Assembly: GCA_002353825.1 (NCBI GenBank)
Contig: DEKJ01000028.1
Coordinates: 6,776-70,775, forward strand
Origin: Prevotella sp. UBA2725
Lineage (GTDB): Bacteria > Bacteroidota > Bacteroidia > Bacteroidales > Bacteroidaceae
Length of the DNA: 64,000 nt
Reading direction: 5' to 3'
Notes under the pieces: model-generated
What the model was told of the DNA's origin: nothing
The model's input: only the letters and a program-made list of their open reading frames with translations
Database searches by the model: none
Shown here: positions 7,095 to 14,823 of the stretch, in pieces
How the letters are laid out: every line of letters starts with the position of its first letter
Position numbering within the stretch: the stretch's first letter is position 1
Program-made: the position numbers and the translations under genes

Positions 7095-7960
7095 TAACTG
7101 AACGTTCCGAACAGATAATCGCTGGTCAACTGTTCCTTGGGGTTGTGGAAGATGTCGTAGGCCTTGCCTTGCTCAATGATCTTGCCTTCATACATGAAGA
7201 TGACATAGTCGGCAATACGCATGGCTTGCTGCAAGGTATGGGTGACCATGATGACGGTATAACGGCCTTTGAAACTCGTGAAAAGATCTTCTATCTTCTT
7301 GCTTGAAGGTGGGTCGAGCGCACTCGTAGCCTCATCGGCAAGGATGACGTTGGGTTCCACTGCCAAGCTGCGTGCCAGACAGAGACGTTGCTGCTGACCA
7401 CCACTGAGTGCTGTTGCTGGATCGTGGAGGCGGTCCTTCACCTCATCCCACAAGCCTGTCGACTGGAGATAATGCTCTACGATGAGGCTTAGTTTCCGTT
7501 TATTATGGATGCCATGGATGCGACAGCCGTAAGCCACATTGTCGAAGATGTTCATCGGCAGCGGACACGGGCGCTGAGGCACGAGGCCGATGTAGCGGCG
7601 GAGTTCGGTCAGTTCCTTGCCACTGGCATTGAGAATATTCTGACCGCCTAACCGGATCTCTCCATCGACTTTTAATCCTTCTGTACCGTCATTGAGCCTA
7701 TTGATCGTACGAAGCAACGTCGACTTACCACAGCCTGATGGACCGACGATACAGGTCACCTGGTTCTTCGGGATGTGCGTCGTCACTCCTTTAAGAATAG
7801 TTGCATTACCGATAGATAGATGAAGGTCATCGATATCCAACTGGGCATCTTCAAGAGTCTGGAACTTCCGGTCAACGCGGAAAGGCTCCTTCGATGTCTT
7901 TCTGGATAACACCGATCTCACATTATTATATATGGCATTATGTAACGTTGCTAAACTCAT
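7094..7960 (-). CDS. PstB-type ABC transporter ATPase
   Basis: 288 residues. Walker A GPSGCGKST, Q-loop near VPQRPCPLP, signature LSGGQQQR, Walker B VILADEA, D-loop SALD and switch His in VTHTLQ give an intact ATPase of the PstB subfamily. Two oddities: an N-terminal extension of about 40 residues, and DEAT where PstB normally has DEPT. The partner permeases and binding protein are not adjacent; they lie at 17.1-19.9 kb on the other strand. Its promoter carries the same 7-2-7 sites as the sulfur operon, so it is probably the missing ATPase of that importer. I infer a sulfur oxyanion substrate rather than phosphate, and so give no pstB symbol. Confidence 0.75.
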   Translation of the reverse strand: MSLATLHNAIYNNVRSVLSRKTSKEPFRVDRKFQTLEDAQLDIDDLHLSIGNATILKGVTTHIPKNQVTCIVGPSGCGKSTLLRTINRLNDGTEGLKVDGEIRLGGQNILNASGKELTELRRYIGLVPQRPCPLPMNIFDNVAYGCRIHGIHNKRKLSLIVEHYLQSTGLWDEVKDRLHDPATALSGGQQQRLCLARSLAVEPNVILADEATSALDPPSSKKIEDLFTSFKGRYTVIMVTHTLQQAMRIADYVIFMYEGKIIEQGKAYDIFHNPKEQLTSDYLFGTFS

Positions 7961-7979
7961 AATCTTTCTTATTTGTTTG

Positions 7980-8143
7980 CAAAGTTACGATGATAAATTG
8001 GTAACAGAAATACCACGAATAGAGTAAATATATCACAAACGTTTGGTATATCCTGCTAATCTGTAACAATAATTACCACAAGTGTGGTATGTCAAATACC
8101 TAACATTGACTATTTCGCAAGGCCTAAATTAGTGATAACTTTG
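7980..8143. promoter_or_regulatory. divergent promoter region with four 7-2-7 regulator sites
   Basis: Two -7 boxes, both TAACTTTG: minus strand at 7980-7987 (ATPase operon) and plus strand at 8136-8143 (regulator gene). Between them lie four 7-2-7 inverted repeats: A TACCACG-AA-TAGAGTA (8011-8026), B TCACAAA-CG-TTTGGTA (8033-8048), C TACCACA-AG-TGTGGTA (8074-8089, perfect) and D TACCTAA-CA-TTGACTA (8097-8112). The centres of A and D are each exactly 31.5 bp from the first base of their -7 box. B and C lie about two helical turns further upstream. The expected -33 TTG motifs are poor, as for activated promoters. Confidence 0.75.
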
Positions 8144-8170
8144 CAATCGAATACAGTGCAGGGGCCGTTT

Positions 8171-8204
8171 CTCCCTCCCTACGGGGGAGGGAAGGGGTGA
8201 GACC
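8171..8204. repeat. R1 repeat in leader of regulator gene
   Basis: One R1 copy (CTCCCTCCCTACGGGGGAGGG and flank) lies in the 5' leader of the regulator gene, just upstream of its ATG at 8221. Confidence 0.7.
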
Positions 8205-8220
8205 AATATTTAATAGATAT

Positions 8221-8880
8221 ATGGAAAGTAAGAGAGATATGATCCTGGCAGACAACCAGGAACTGACACGATTGGGATTAAAGGCGCTACTGTCGGGGAT
8301 TGTTGACAGCAGCGTCTCCATCGTGGAAGACAAGGCTGCTTTGATAGAAAAACCCAAGGCGAACAGTCATGTCATTGTGCTTATCGACTTCACGCTTTTC
8401 GATTTTGCAGACGAGGACAATCTTCTCATCGTTGTTGAGCGTTTTCCAGACACACGATGGATTCTCATCAGCGATGACCTCAACCAAGCCTCCATCAAGA
8501 AGTTTGTCTATGGCTCGAAGCATATCAGCATTGTCTTCAAGGACACTCCTCTTTATATCATACGCGAGGCCGTCAAGGTGACGCTCTCCGGCAGCCGTTA
8601 TATCTGTCAGCATGCCACAGAGATGTTGATCGCAGCCCAACAGGATGAGCAACAGAGTCCCACAGTCTCTACGCTCACGGCGACAGAGCTCGCTATCCTG
8701 ACAGCTATCGCCCAAGGTAAGACGACGAAGGAGATAGCGGCAGACCGCAACTCTTCCATTCATACCATCAACACACACCGTAAGAACATCTTTCGCAAGC
8801 TTAATGTCAACACAGCCCACGAAGCCGTCAAATATGCGTTCCGTGCGGGGATCATCAATACGGAAGAGTTCTATATATAG
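8221..8880 (+). CDS. NarL/FixJ-type response regulator, predicted sulfur regulon activator
   Basis: 219 residues from the ATG at 8221; the frame continues upstream only into repeat sequence with a GTG. The N-terminal receiver-like domain has acidic Asp11, candidate phosphoacceptor Asp56 (VLIDF) and Lys107 (VFKD). The second acidic residue of the usual pair is Asn12. The C-terminal LuxR/GerE HTH (about 152-215) shows LTATELAILTAIAQGKTTKE and the SIHTINTHRKNIFRKL recognition region. No kinase gene is nearby. NarL-type proteins bind paired heptamers in a 7-2-7 layout, and such sites flank this gene and precede the sulfur operon. It is therefore the best candidate activator of both and of itself. 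Confidence 0.75.
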   Translation: MESKRDMILADNQELTRLGLKALLSGIVDSSVSIVEDKAALIEKPKANSHVIVLIDFTLFDFADEDNLLIVVERFPDTRWILISDDLNQASIKKFVYGSKHISIVFKDTPLYIIREAVKVTLSGSRYICQHATEMLIAAQQDEQQSPTVSTLTATELAILTAIAQGKTTKEIAADRNSSIHTINTHRKNIFRKLNVNTAHEAVKYAFRAGIINTEEFYI

Positions 8881-9022
8881 GGGCCTCCCCAAGCCCCTCC
8901 TAAAGGAGGGAATGTTGATTACATAAAGAGCCTCCGAGTAGCTGTATAAAGAACCTCTGAAGATCTTCATTAGCAGTTTTCCCGGCGTGTCGTGTATGCA
9001 GTCACATAGTGACTGCCGCCCG
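8881..9022. repeat. intergenic repeat block: R1-like hairpin, shared 26-bp module, small palindrome
   Basis: The block starts with a GC-rich hairpin (8881-8910). Next comes a module containing AATGTTGATTACATAAAGAG (within about 8907-8932) that recurs at 61903-61928. A palindrome GCAGTCAC-ATA-GTGACTGC lies near 8999-9017. At both places the module precedes a 22-bp-period array. No gene is visible here. Confidence 0.65.
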
Positions 9023-9132
9023 CGGTTTCTACGGCGTTCTCATCGCGCCACAAATGCGTCGGAATCGCGTCACGTATGCGTCGCGTTTCCGTCCCATATG
9101 CGTCGCGTTACCGCCTCATCTGTGGCGCGTTC
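9023..9132. repeat. 22-bp-period tandem array 1 (5 units)
   Basis: Five head-to-tail 22-bp units at 9023, 9045, 9067, 9089 and 9111, with the core ATGCGTCGCGTTxCC best kept in units 3 and 4. Read on the minus strand, the core GGTAACGCGACGCATATG matches the array at 61971-62100. There are no spacers, so this is not a CRISPR array. Confidence 0.75.
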
Positions 9133-9179
9133 TTTTTACGCTTTAATATAGGGTTCATCCTTGTTAGAACCTACCATTA

Positions 9180-9270
9180 TACCAAACGTTTGGTATTGTC
9201 CGACAAACGTTTGTGATACAGAATACCACTGACGTGGGATTTCACGGATACCTTATTGTTCGTAACTTTG
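9180..9270 (+). promoter_or_regulatory. sulfur operon promoter with three 7-2-7 sites
   Basis: -7 box TAACTTTG at 9263-9270. Upstream sites: E TACCAAA-CG-TTTGGTA (9180-9195, perfect and extended to 18 bp), F CGACAAA-CG-TTTGTGA (9201-9216) and G TACCACT-GA-CGTGGGA (9224-9239). The centre of G is 31.5 bp from the start of the -7 box, the same distance as at both promoters of the divergent region. F and E follow at 23 and 21 bp steps. A normal -33 element is missing. Confidence 0.75.
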
Positions 9271-9349
9271 CAACAGATTTAGATATTTAATTAAAACAAT
9301 AAGGTCGATAATAATATCAATTAAACGATAATAATAAAAATAGAATATC

Positions 9350-9562
9350 ATGGCACAGATTATTGTAAACGACGAAAAACAAGATGTTCAGCTCCCCCTG
9401 ACGCTCGGTGAGCTCATCAAGATAAACAAGGTGTTTCAACCTGAGATGGTCACCGTCCAGGTCAATGAAGAGTTTGTGGAGCGTGATGTATGGGATCAGA
9501 CGCAACTCAAAGAAGGTGACCGTGTCGATTTCCTTTATTTCATGGGAGGAGGTGCAGCATGA
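9350..9562 (+). CDS. ThiS/MoaD-like sulfur carrier protein (HcyS-like)
   Basis: 70-residue ubiquitin-fold carrier: beta-rich start MAQIIVND, LGELIKINK helix, VQVNEEFVERDVW, LKEGDRVDFLYFMGGG. Active carriers end in Gly-Gly, which is adenylated and turned into a thiocarboxylate. This one ends GGGAA, so residues after the glycines must be cut off first. The neighbours supply the adenylyltransferase (4-bp overlap) and a JAMM protease. This matches the Wolinella HcyS/HcyF/HcyD route, in which the carrier brings sulfide from sulfite reductase to homocysteine synthesis. Its position beside sulfite reductase argues for that role rather than thiamin or molybdopterin. First gene of the operon. Confidence 0.8.
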   Translation: MAQIIVNDEKQDVQLPLTLGELIKINKVFQPEMVTVQVNEEFVERDVWDQTQLKEGDRVDFLYFMGGGAA

Positions 9563-10365
9563 TAGATCTTACTGAATCACAGATAGAGCGTTACAGCCGC
9601 CACATCCTTCTTCAGGATGTCGGCTTGGAGGGTCAGGAAAAGATCCTCAACGCCAAGGTCCTCATCATCGGTGCCGGCGGTCTTGGAGCTCCCGCAGCCA
9701 TGTATCTGGCAGCAGCCGGTGTGGGTACGATAGGTATCGTCGACGGCGATGTCGTTGACCTGAGTAACCTCCAGCGACAGATCATCCACTTCACGAAAGA
9801 TGTCGGTCGTCCGAAGGTTGAGAGCGCCAAGGAGAAGATGGAAGCTATCAACCCAGACGTGAAGGTCAACGCCATCCAGGAGTTCCTTTACAGCGACAAC
9901 ATCATGGACATCATCAAGGACTACGATTTCATCATCGACGGTACTGACAACTTCCCCGTGAAGTTCTTGATCAATGATGCCTGCGTCAAGGCCGGTAAGG
10001 CCTTCAGTCACGGAGGTATCCTCCGTTTCCGCGGTCAGACCTTCACCCATGTCCCCGGTTCCGCTTGTTACCGTTGTATGTTCAAGGAGCCGCCACCAGT
10101 AGGTGCCGTGCCGACCTGCTCCCAGGCAGGTGTCTTAGGTGCCATCGCAGGTATGTTGGGAACAATCCAGGCTGCCGAGGCGCTAAAATATATCACGGGT
10201 ATCGGCCAGTTGCTGACAAACCGCTTGCTGACCTTCGATGCCAAGACGATGGAGTTCCGCACCATCCCCGTCAAGCAGCGCGACTCTTGCCCCGTCTGCG
10301 GATCACATCCGACAATCACGGAGCTCATCGATTACGAACAGGCAGCGTGCGACCTGCATAAATAG
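9559..10365 (+). CDS. ThiF/MoeB/HcyF-type E1-like adenylyltransferase
   Basis: 268 residues. N-terminal helix with RYSRHILLQDVGLEGQEKI, nucleotide loop GAGGLGAP, zinc-binding pairs Cys170/Cys173 (CYRC) and Cys244/Cys247 (CPVC), and the conserved Cys187 in PTCSQAGVLG. This family adenylates the C-terminal glycine of a small sulfur carrier and allows thiocarboxylate formation. It lacks a rhodanese domain, so sulfur must come from elsewhere; the TusA-fused sulfite reductase two genes on is a fitting donor. Start overlaps the carrier stop as ATGA. Annotation pipelines would call it MoeB or ThiF; HcyF-like fits the context better. Confidence 0.85.
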   Translation: MIDLTESQIERYSRHILLQDVGLEGQEKILNAKVLIIGAGGLGAPAAMYLAAAGVGTIGIVDGDVVDLSNLQRQIIHFTKDVGRPKVESAKEKMEAINPDVKVNAIQEFLYSDNIMDIIKDYDFIIDGTDNFPVKFLINDACVKAGKAFSHGGILRFRGQTFTHVPGSACYRCMFKEPPPVGAVPTCSQAGVLGAIAGMLGTIQAAEALKYITGIGQLLTNRLLTFDAKTMEFRTIPVKQRDSCPVCGSHPTITELIDYEQAACDLHK

Positions 10366-10436
10366 GCCCCACCCCAGCCTACCCCCTTCGGTTCCCCCGT
10401 TATCGGGGGCCAGGAATCCCGTAGGGAGGGAGATTA
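10366..10436. repeat. GC-rich intergenic repeat (R1-like) inside the operon
   Basis: Contains CCCCCGTTATCGGGGG, a strong hairpin, and AATCCCGTAGGGAGGGAG, an R1 half. It fills most of the 96-bp gap between the adenylyltransferase and protease genes. Confidence 0.6.
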
Positions 10437-10461
10437 AATACCGATAAATATAGAGAAACTA

Positions 10462-10875
10462 ATGACGATACCGCAACATGTTATAGACGAGCTCATCGCT
10501 CAGGCACAGAAAGACGCGCCGCTGGAGACTTGCGGCTATCTCTTGGGGAAAGACGGAGAGGTGACAGAAAACTACTGGATGGAGAACATCGACCACAGTT
10601 CCGAACATTTCTCCTTCGCTCCGAAAGACCAATTTGCTGCGCTGCGCTACGCGCGGCAGCACGGCTTGAAGATTCTCGCCAACTGGCACTCCCATCCCGC
10701 CTCGCCCTCCCGTCCTTCACAGGAGGACCTGCGACTGGCCAACGACCCGACGATCCGTTATGCCATCCTCTCACTCTACCAAGGCATACATCTCAACTCG
10801 TTCGGGATAAAGAACAATCAGGTAGTGGACAAACAAGAACATTATGTACAGAATTCCGACAACATTAGCAAGTGA
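10462..10875 (+). CDS. JAMM/MPN+ metalloprotease, sulfur-carrier processing (HcyD/Mec+-like)
   Basis: 137 residues. The complete JAMM zinc site is present: Glu22 (PLETCGYL), then His76-Ser-His78-Pro, Ser86 and Asp89 (H-S-H-P-x6-S-x2-D). Bacterial enzymes of this type act on sulfur carriers, either trimming residues after Gly-Gly (HcyD) or releasing the product amino acid (Mec+). The carrier here ends in GGGAA, so trimming is the likely role. Its 3' end overlaps the sulfite reductase start by 32 bp. Confidence 0.85.
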   Translation: MTIPQHVIDELIAQAQKDAPLETCGYLLGKDGEVTENYWMENIDHSSEHFSFAPKDQFAALRYARQHGLKILANWHSHPASPSRPSQEDLRLANDPTIRYAILSLYQGIHLNSFGIKNNQVVDKQEHYVQNSDNISK

Positions 10876-13261
10876 CATCGACTACACCGAGTCACTCATC
10901 AAGAAATATAAAGCCGGTGAGATCACAGCCGGTGAGCTGAAGTCGAACCGTGTGCCGATGGGTATCTACGAACAGCGTAAGAACCATCACCACATGCTCC
11001 GTATCCGCTGCACAGGTGGTCTGATCACGCCGAAGCAACTGAAGGAGGTGGCGTTCATCGGCCATCAGGTCTCGACATCGCACTTGCATATCACGACCCG
11101 TCAGGAGATCCAGATCCACAATGTCGATATCCTCGACGCCACACCGGCCCTGCGTAAGCTTGCCAAATACGGACTCTCTACAGCCGGCGGCGGTGGCAAC
11201 ACCGTACGAAACATGATGGTCAACGACCGCAGTGGGCTGACCGCCAATGAGGCTTTCGACGTCTATCCTTATGTCGAGGAGCTGACCTCGCTGCTCATCG
11301 CAGAAAAAGACTCTTATACGATGCCGCGTAAATACAAGGCGGCTATGGATTATGATGTGGCACACGCCAACTATTCTTATGTAGCCGACTTCGGTCTTCA
11401 GGCGCGTGTTGTGGCCGGTCAGCGCGGTTTCCGCGTGCTCATCGCAGGCAGTACAGCCCCGAACCCCACGACAGGCTTCGAGGTCTTCGACTTCCTTCCG
11501 GAGAAAGATCTCTACCGCGCCGCCAAAGCCCTGAAGAACTGGTTTAATAAATATGGCAACCGTCGTAACCGCCATAAGGCGCGCATGCGTTACGTCTTCT
11601 ACCGCTACGGAGAAGAGGAGGCCAAGCGGATGTATCTGGATGAGTTCAATGCACTGAAGGACGATCCGTCGCTCGACTTCCATGCACCGGCAACGGTCAT
11701 GGCGCCAGACCATCATAACCCGTCGTTTGCTCCTATCCAGGACGATCACGAGAGTTTCAAGACGTGGAAGCGGCGCTACGCTCACCAGCAGGCCAACGGT
11801 TTGTGGTACGCTTACATCGCCATCCCTCACGGCAACGGCTCTCCTGAGTTCTTTGCAGAGATTGCCGACTATCTTGACAACTATGGCGACGATGTCATCC
11901 GTTTCACGAAGAAGGAGCAGATCCAGGTACGTAATATCGCCGAGGAGTATCTGCCGAACATCTACCGCTTCTTCAAGAAGATCGGTCTCTATCAGATCGA
12001 TGAGCCCGCCATCGTGACGAGTCTCACATCCTGCACCGGTGCCGACACCTGCCGTCTTGGTATCTGCATGCCGAAGGGTGCCATCGATGCTATCACCAAG
12101 CGACTGCTCAACAGTGATCTCGATCTCGATGCCATCCCCGACTTCGAACTGAAGATGAATGGCTGCACGAATATCTGCGCCAATGCCACCTGGGCTGACC
12201 TCGGCTTCAGCGGTCGCGTAGGACGTGTCGGCGATGATCCTTATCCAGCCTATACCGTCTGGCTCCCGCTCAAAGGCAAGAACGCCATCGACCTCCAGGT
12301 AGGTTACGTCGCAGCCAAGAATGTACCGGCATTTGTCGAGGATTATCTCCGCGACGTCATCGGCCATAAGTTTGAATACAATGACTATTATGAGTATGTT
12401 GCTGAGCGCGGCAACAAGGTCGTCACGGACCTGCTGAAGAACAAGTACGGTCATGTCGCTCCCTTCGCAGAGGCGCCCGACTTCTACTACGACTACACCG
12501 ACGACGAGAAGTTCTCGCTCATCAAATACGGACAGGCAGAGTGCTCCGCCGGACTCTTCGATATCATCGACATCGACCAGGACACGATCCGTGAGAAACG
12601 CAGAGATTTCGAGAAAGCCGCTACGGATGCTGAGCGTCAGAAGCTCCTTTCCGACATCGTCTTCTCTGAGGCGCGTATGCTCCTTGTCACTCGTGGTCTC
12701 GACCCGCGCAGCGATGACGATGTCTACAACGGCTTCCTCAAAGAGTTCATCGGTGCCGGCATCGTTCCGGAGAAATACCGGGTGCTCGTCGACATCCGCC
12801 GGCAAAATGGTGACTTGTTGCCGTACGTTTCGCTCATTGGTGAGCTTGCCGACCTGCTCAATGCCCTTTACAAAGGCATGGACGACAGCTTGCAGTTCCA
12901 TCTCGATGACAAGCAGGGCGCCGAGAAACCGGAAGAGGCTCCTAAGGCTGAGACACCTAGGACGGATGCAGCCAAGGCTGAGACTCCGAAAGCAGAAGCT
13001 AAGCCCGCCGAGGCTCCCGCAGCCGATGCTCAGAAGCCTGATGTCTTCAAAGACTTCCGTGGAGTGGCTTGTCCGATGAACTTCGTCAAGACAAAGATTG
13101 CCCTCACGCCGATGCATTCGGGTCAGACCCTGGAGATCCTCCTCAATGACGGTCAGCCTATCCAGAACGTGCCGGGCAGTGTGAGAAACGAGGGCCACAC
13201 GGTGCTGAACATGGAGCAGCAGCCCGAAGGCTTCTGGAAAGTGCTGATTAAGAAAAAATAA
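10844..13261 (+). CDS. sulfite reductase hemoprotein fused to a TusA domain
   Basis: 805 residues in four parts. (1) About 1-530: nitrite/sulfite reductase with two ferredoxin-like halves and the [4Fe-4S]-siroheme motif, Cys397-x5-Cys403 and Cys441-x3-Cys445. (2) About 560-690: helical region I do not firmly recognise (HEPN-like in character). (3) About 694-732: Ala/Pro/Glu/Lys linker made of short repeats. (4) About 733-805: TusA/SirA sulfur-transfer domain with Cys743 in ACPMN. It reduces sulfite to sulfide with six electrons; the TusA tail could carry the sulfur to the HcyS-like carrier. The start inside the protease gene is chosen because the next in-frame Met is about 39 codons on and would remove conserved N-terminal sequence. 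Confidence 0.85.
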   Translation: MYRIPTTLASDIDYTESLIKKYKAGEITAGELKSNRVPMGIYEQRKNHHHMLRIRCTGGLITPKQLKEVAFIGHQVSTSHLHITTRQEIQIHNVDILDATPALRKLAKYGLSTAGGGGNTVRNMMVNDRSGLTANEAFDVYPYVEELTSLLIAEKDSYTMPRKYKAAMDYDVAHANYSYVADFGLQARVVAGQRGFRVLIAGSTAPNPTTGFEVFDFLPEKDLYRAAKALKNWFNKYGNRRNRHKARMRYVFYRYGEEEAKRMYLDEFNALKDDPSLDFHAPATVMAPDHHNPSFAPIQDDHESFKTWKRRYAHQQANGLWYAYIAIPHGNGSPEFFAEIADYLDNYGDDVIRFTKKEQIQVRNIAEEYLPNIYRFFKKIGLYQIDEPAIVTSLTSCTGADTCRLGICMPKGAIDAITKRLLNSDLDLDAIPDFELKMNGCTNICANATWADLGFSGRVGRVGDDPYPAYTVWLPLKGKNAIDLQVGYVAAKNVPAFVEDYLRDVIGHKFEYNDYYEYVAERGNKVVTDLLKNKYGHVAPFAEAPDFYYDYTDDEKFSLIKYGQAECSAGLFDIIDIDQDTIREKRRDFEKAATDAERQKLLSDIVFSEARMLLVTRGLDPRSDDDVYNGFLKEFIGAGIVPEKYRVLVDIRRQNGDLLPYVSLIGELADLLNALYKGMDDSLQFHLDDKQGAEKPEEAPKAETPRTDAAKAETPKAEAKPAEAPAADAQKPDVFKDFRGVACPMNFVKTKIALTPMHSGQTLEILLNDGQPIQNVPGSVRNEGHTVLNMEQQPEGFWKVLIKKK

Positions 13262-13262
13262 T

Positions 13263-13724
13263 ATGGATTTCTTACCCGTTTCAGTCCGGATCAACGGTCG
13301 CAGCATCCTCATCGTAGGTGGCGGTAAGGTGGCGACTCACAAGGCGCAGATCCTGCACCGCTTCACCGATACGGCGACAGTCATAGCCCCCGAGGTCAGC
13401 GATGCGCTGAAGCAGTTGCCGTTCACCGTTATCGAGCGGCCGTTTGAGGAGCAGGACCTTGAAGGTGTGCAGCTGCTCTTCGTCTGTACAGGCGACAGAG
13501 CCCTGAACCACCACATCAAGGAGTTGGCTGCCAAGCGCGGCATCCTGACGAGCGTCTGCGATGATCCGAAGTCCTGCGACTTCATCTCGCCAGCCATCAG
13601 CCGACAGGACGGTGACAACCTCACCATAGCCGTAGGCTCCGATTCCCGCGATGTCCACCGTTCCATTAGGGTGAGGAACCGGATCAATAAGCTCATTGAA
13701 GAAGGAATATTAGATATTAAGTAA
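13263..13724 (+). CDS. precorrin-2 dehydrogenase/sirohydrochlorin ferrochelatase (siroheme synthase N-domain)
   Basis: 153 residues. Rossmann start LPVSVRINGRSILIVGGGKVA for NAD binding, then VIAPEV and FVCTGDRALN, and CDDPKSCDFISPA: the Met8/CysG N-terminal type without the methyltransferase domain. It oxidises precorrin-2 and inserts iron to make siroheme, the cofactor of the sulfite reductase encoded 1 bp upstream. The precorrin-2 methyltransferase is not in this window. Confidence 0.85.
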   Translation: MDFLPVSVRINGRSILIVGGGKVATHKAQILHRFTDTATVIAPEVSDALKQLPFTVIERPFEEQDLEGVQLLFVCTGDRALNHHIKELAAKRGILTSVCDDPKSCDFISPAISRQDGDNLTIAVGSDSRDVHRSIRVRNRINKLIEEGILDIK

Positions 13725-13741
13725 GAGAAGATTTATTTACG

Positions 13742-14644
13742 ATGACACATACTATCACACATCTCAAAGAACTCGAGTCAGAGTCTATCTATGTACTCCG
13801 CGAAGTAGCGGCACAGTTTGAACGTCCTTGCATCTTGTTCTCCGGTGGTAAGGACTCCATCGTCGTGACGCACCTCGCCTGGAAGGCTTTCGCTCCCGCG
13901 AAGATCCCGTTCCCCTTGGTACATATCGATACCGGGCACAACTTCAAGGAGACCATCGACTACCGCGATGACCTCGTGAAGAAGATCGGTGCCGACCTCA
14001 TCGTAGGCAGTGTCCAGGAGAGTATCGACCAGGGTCGCGTGAAAGAGGAGACCGGTTATTATGCCAGCCGTAACAAACTGCAGACCGTGACGCTCCTCGA
14101 CACCTTGGAGAAATACAAGTTCGACGCCGCCATCGGTGGCGCGCGCCGCGACGAGGAGAAGAGCCGTGCCAAGGAACGATTCTTCAGTCACCGTGACGAG
14201 TTCGGACAATGGAACCCGAAGAACCAGCGTCCGGAGCTCTGGAACATCTTCAACGGTCATAAGAACATGGGCGAGCACTTCCGCGTCTTCCCGATCAGCA
14301 ACTGGACGGAGATGGATGTGTGGCAGTATATCCTCTTGGAGCATATCCCCATGCCGAGTCTCTATTTCACCCATGAGCGTGAGGTCTTCAACCGTGATGG
14401 TCAGTGGCTCGCTGCCTCTCCCGTCATCAAGCGTAAACCTACGGAGGTGGTGGTGACGAAGCAGGTGCGTTGCCGAACCATCGGGGACATCACCTGTACC
14501 GGTCTGACGGAGTCGAAGGCGCACAGTGTCGAAGACATCATCGAGGAGATCGCTGCCAGCCGTGTCACAGAGCGTGGAGGCCGTGCTGACGACAAACGCT
14601 CCGAGACAGCTATGGAAGACAGGAAGAAGGCGGGGTACTTCTAA
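13742..14644 (+). CDS. cysD: sulfate adenylyltransferase subunit 2
   Basis: 300 residues, full length for CysD. PP-loop SGGKDSIV at about residues 34-41, then LVHIDTGHNF and the GGARRDEEKSRAKER motif typical of CysD, and FPISNWTEMDVW. With CysN it makes adenosine 5'-phosphosulfate (APS) from ATP and sulfate. It follows the siroheme gene by 17 bp and precedes cysN across a repeat-filled gap. Confidence 0.95.
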   Translation: MTHTITHLKELESESIYVLREVAAQFERPCILFSGGKDSIVVTHLAWKAFAPAKIPFPLVHIDTGHNFKETIDYRDDLVKKIGADLIVGSVQESIDQGRVKEETGYYASRNKLQTVTLLDTLEKYKFDAAIGGARRDEEKSRAKERFFSHRDEFGQWNPKNQRPELWNIFNGHKNMGEHFRVFPISNWTEMDVWQYILLEHIPMPSLYFTHEREVFNRDGQWLAASPVIKRKPTEVVVTKQVRCRTIGDITCTGLTESKAHSVEDIIEEIAASRVTERGGRADDKRSETAMEDRKKAGYF

Positions 14645-14657
14645 AAAGGAGCTGCAA

Positions 14658-14814
14658 GCCCCACCCCCTCCCCTCCCCCATCCAGGGGAGGGGCAGATTA
14701 CCACCGTAGGAGATTAACAACAAATATTATTATATAACACTTTAAAATCGTGCCCATCAACCCTTGAATCATATCTCTCCCTCCCCTGGATGGGGGAGGG
14801 GTAGGGGTGGGGCC
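14658..14814. repeat. pair of inverted R2 repeats between cysD and cysN
   Basis: R2 arms CCCCTCCCCCATCCAGGGG (14658-14694) and its inverse (14772-14814) enclose about 77 bp that begins ATTACCACCGTAGGAG. The right arm reads in frame upstream of cysN, giving a false N-terminal extension there. Confidence 0.75.
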
Positions 14815-14823
14815 GTCAATATT

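Noticed and set aside
9249..9264. A further 7-2-7 site TACCTTA-TT-GTTCGTA before the sulfur operon
   Set aside because: It overlaps the -7 box and does not fit the spacing of the others; probably chance.
10892..13312. 806-residue open frame on the minus strand across the sulfite reductase gene
   Set aside because: Shadow of the real gene; the plus strand shows intact siroheme and TusA motifs, the minus frame shows none.
13778..14704. 308-residue minus-strand frame over cysD
   Set aside because: Antisense shadow; no recognisable protein and it starts in an R2 repeat.
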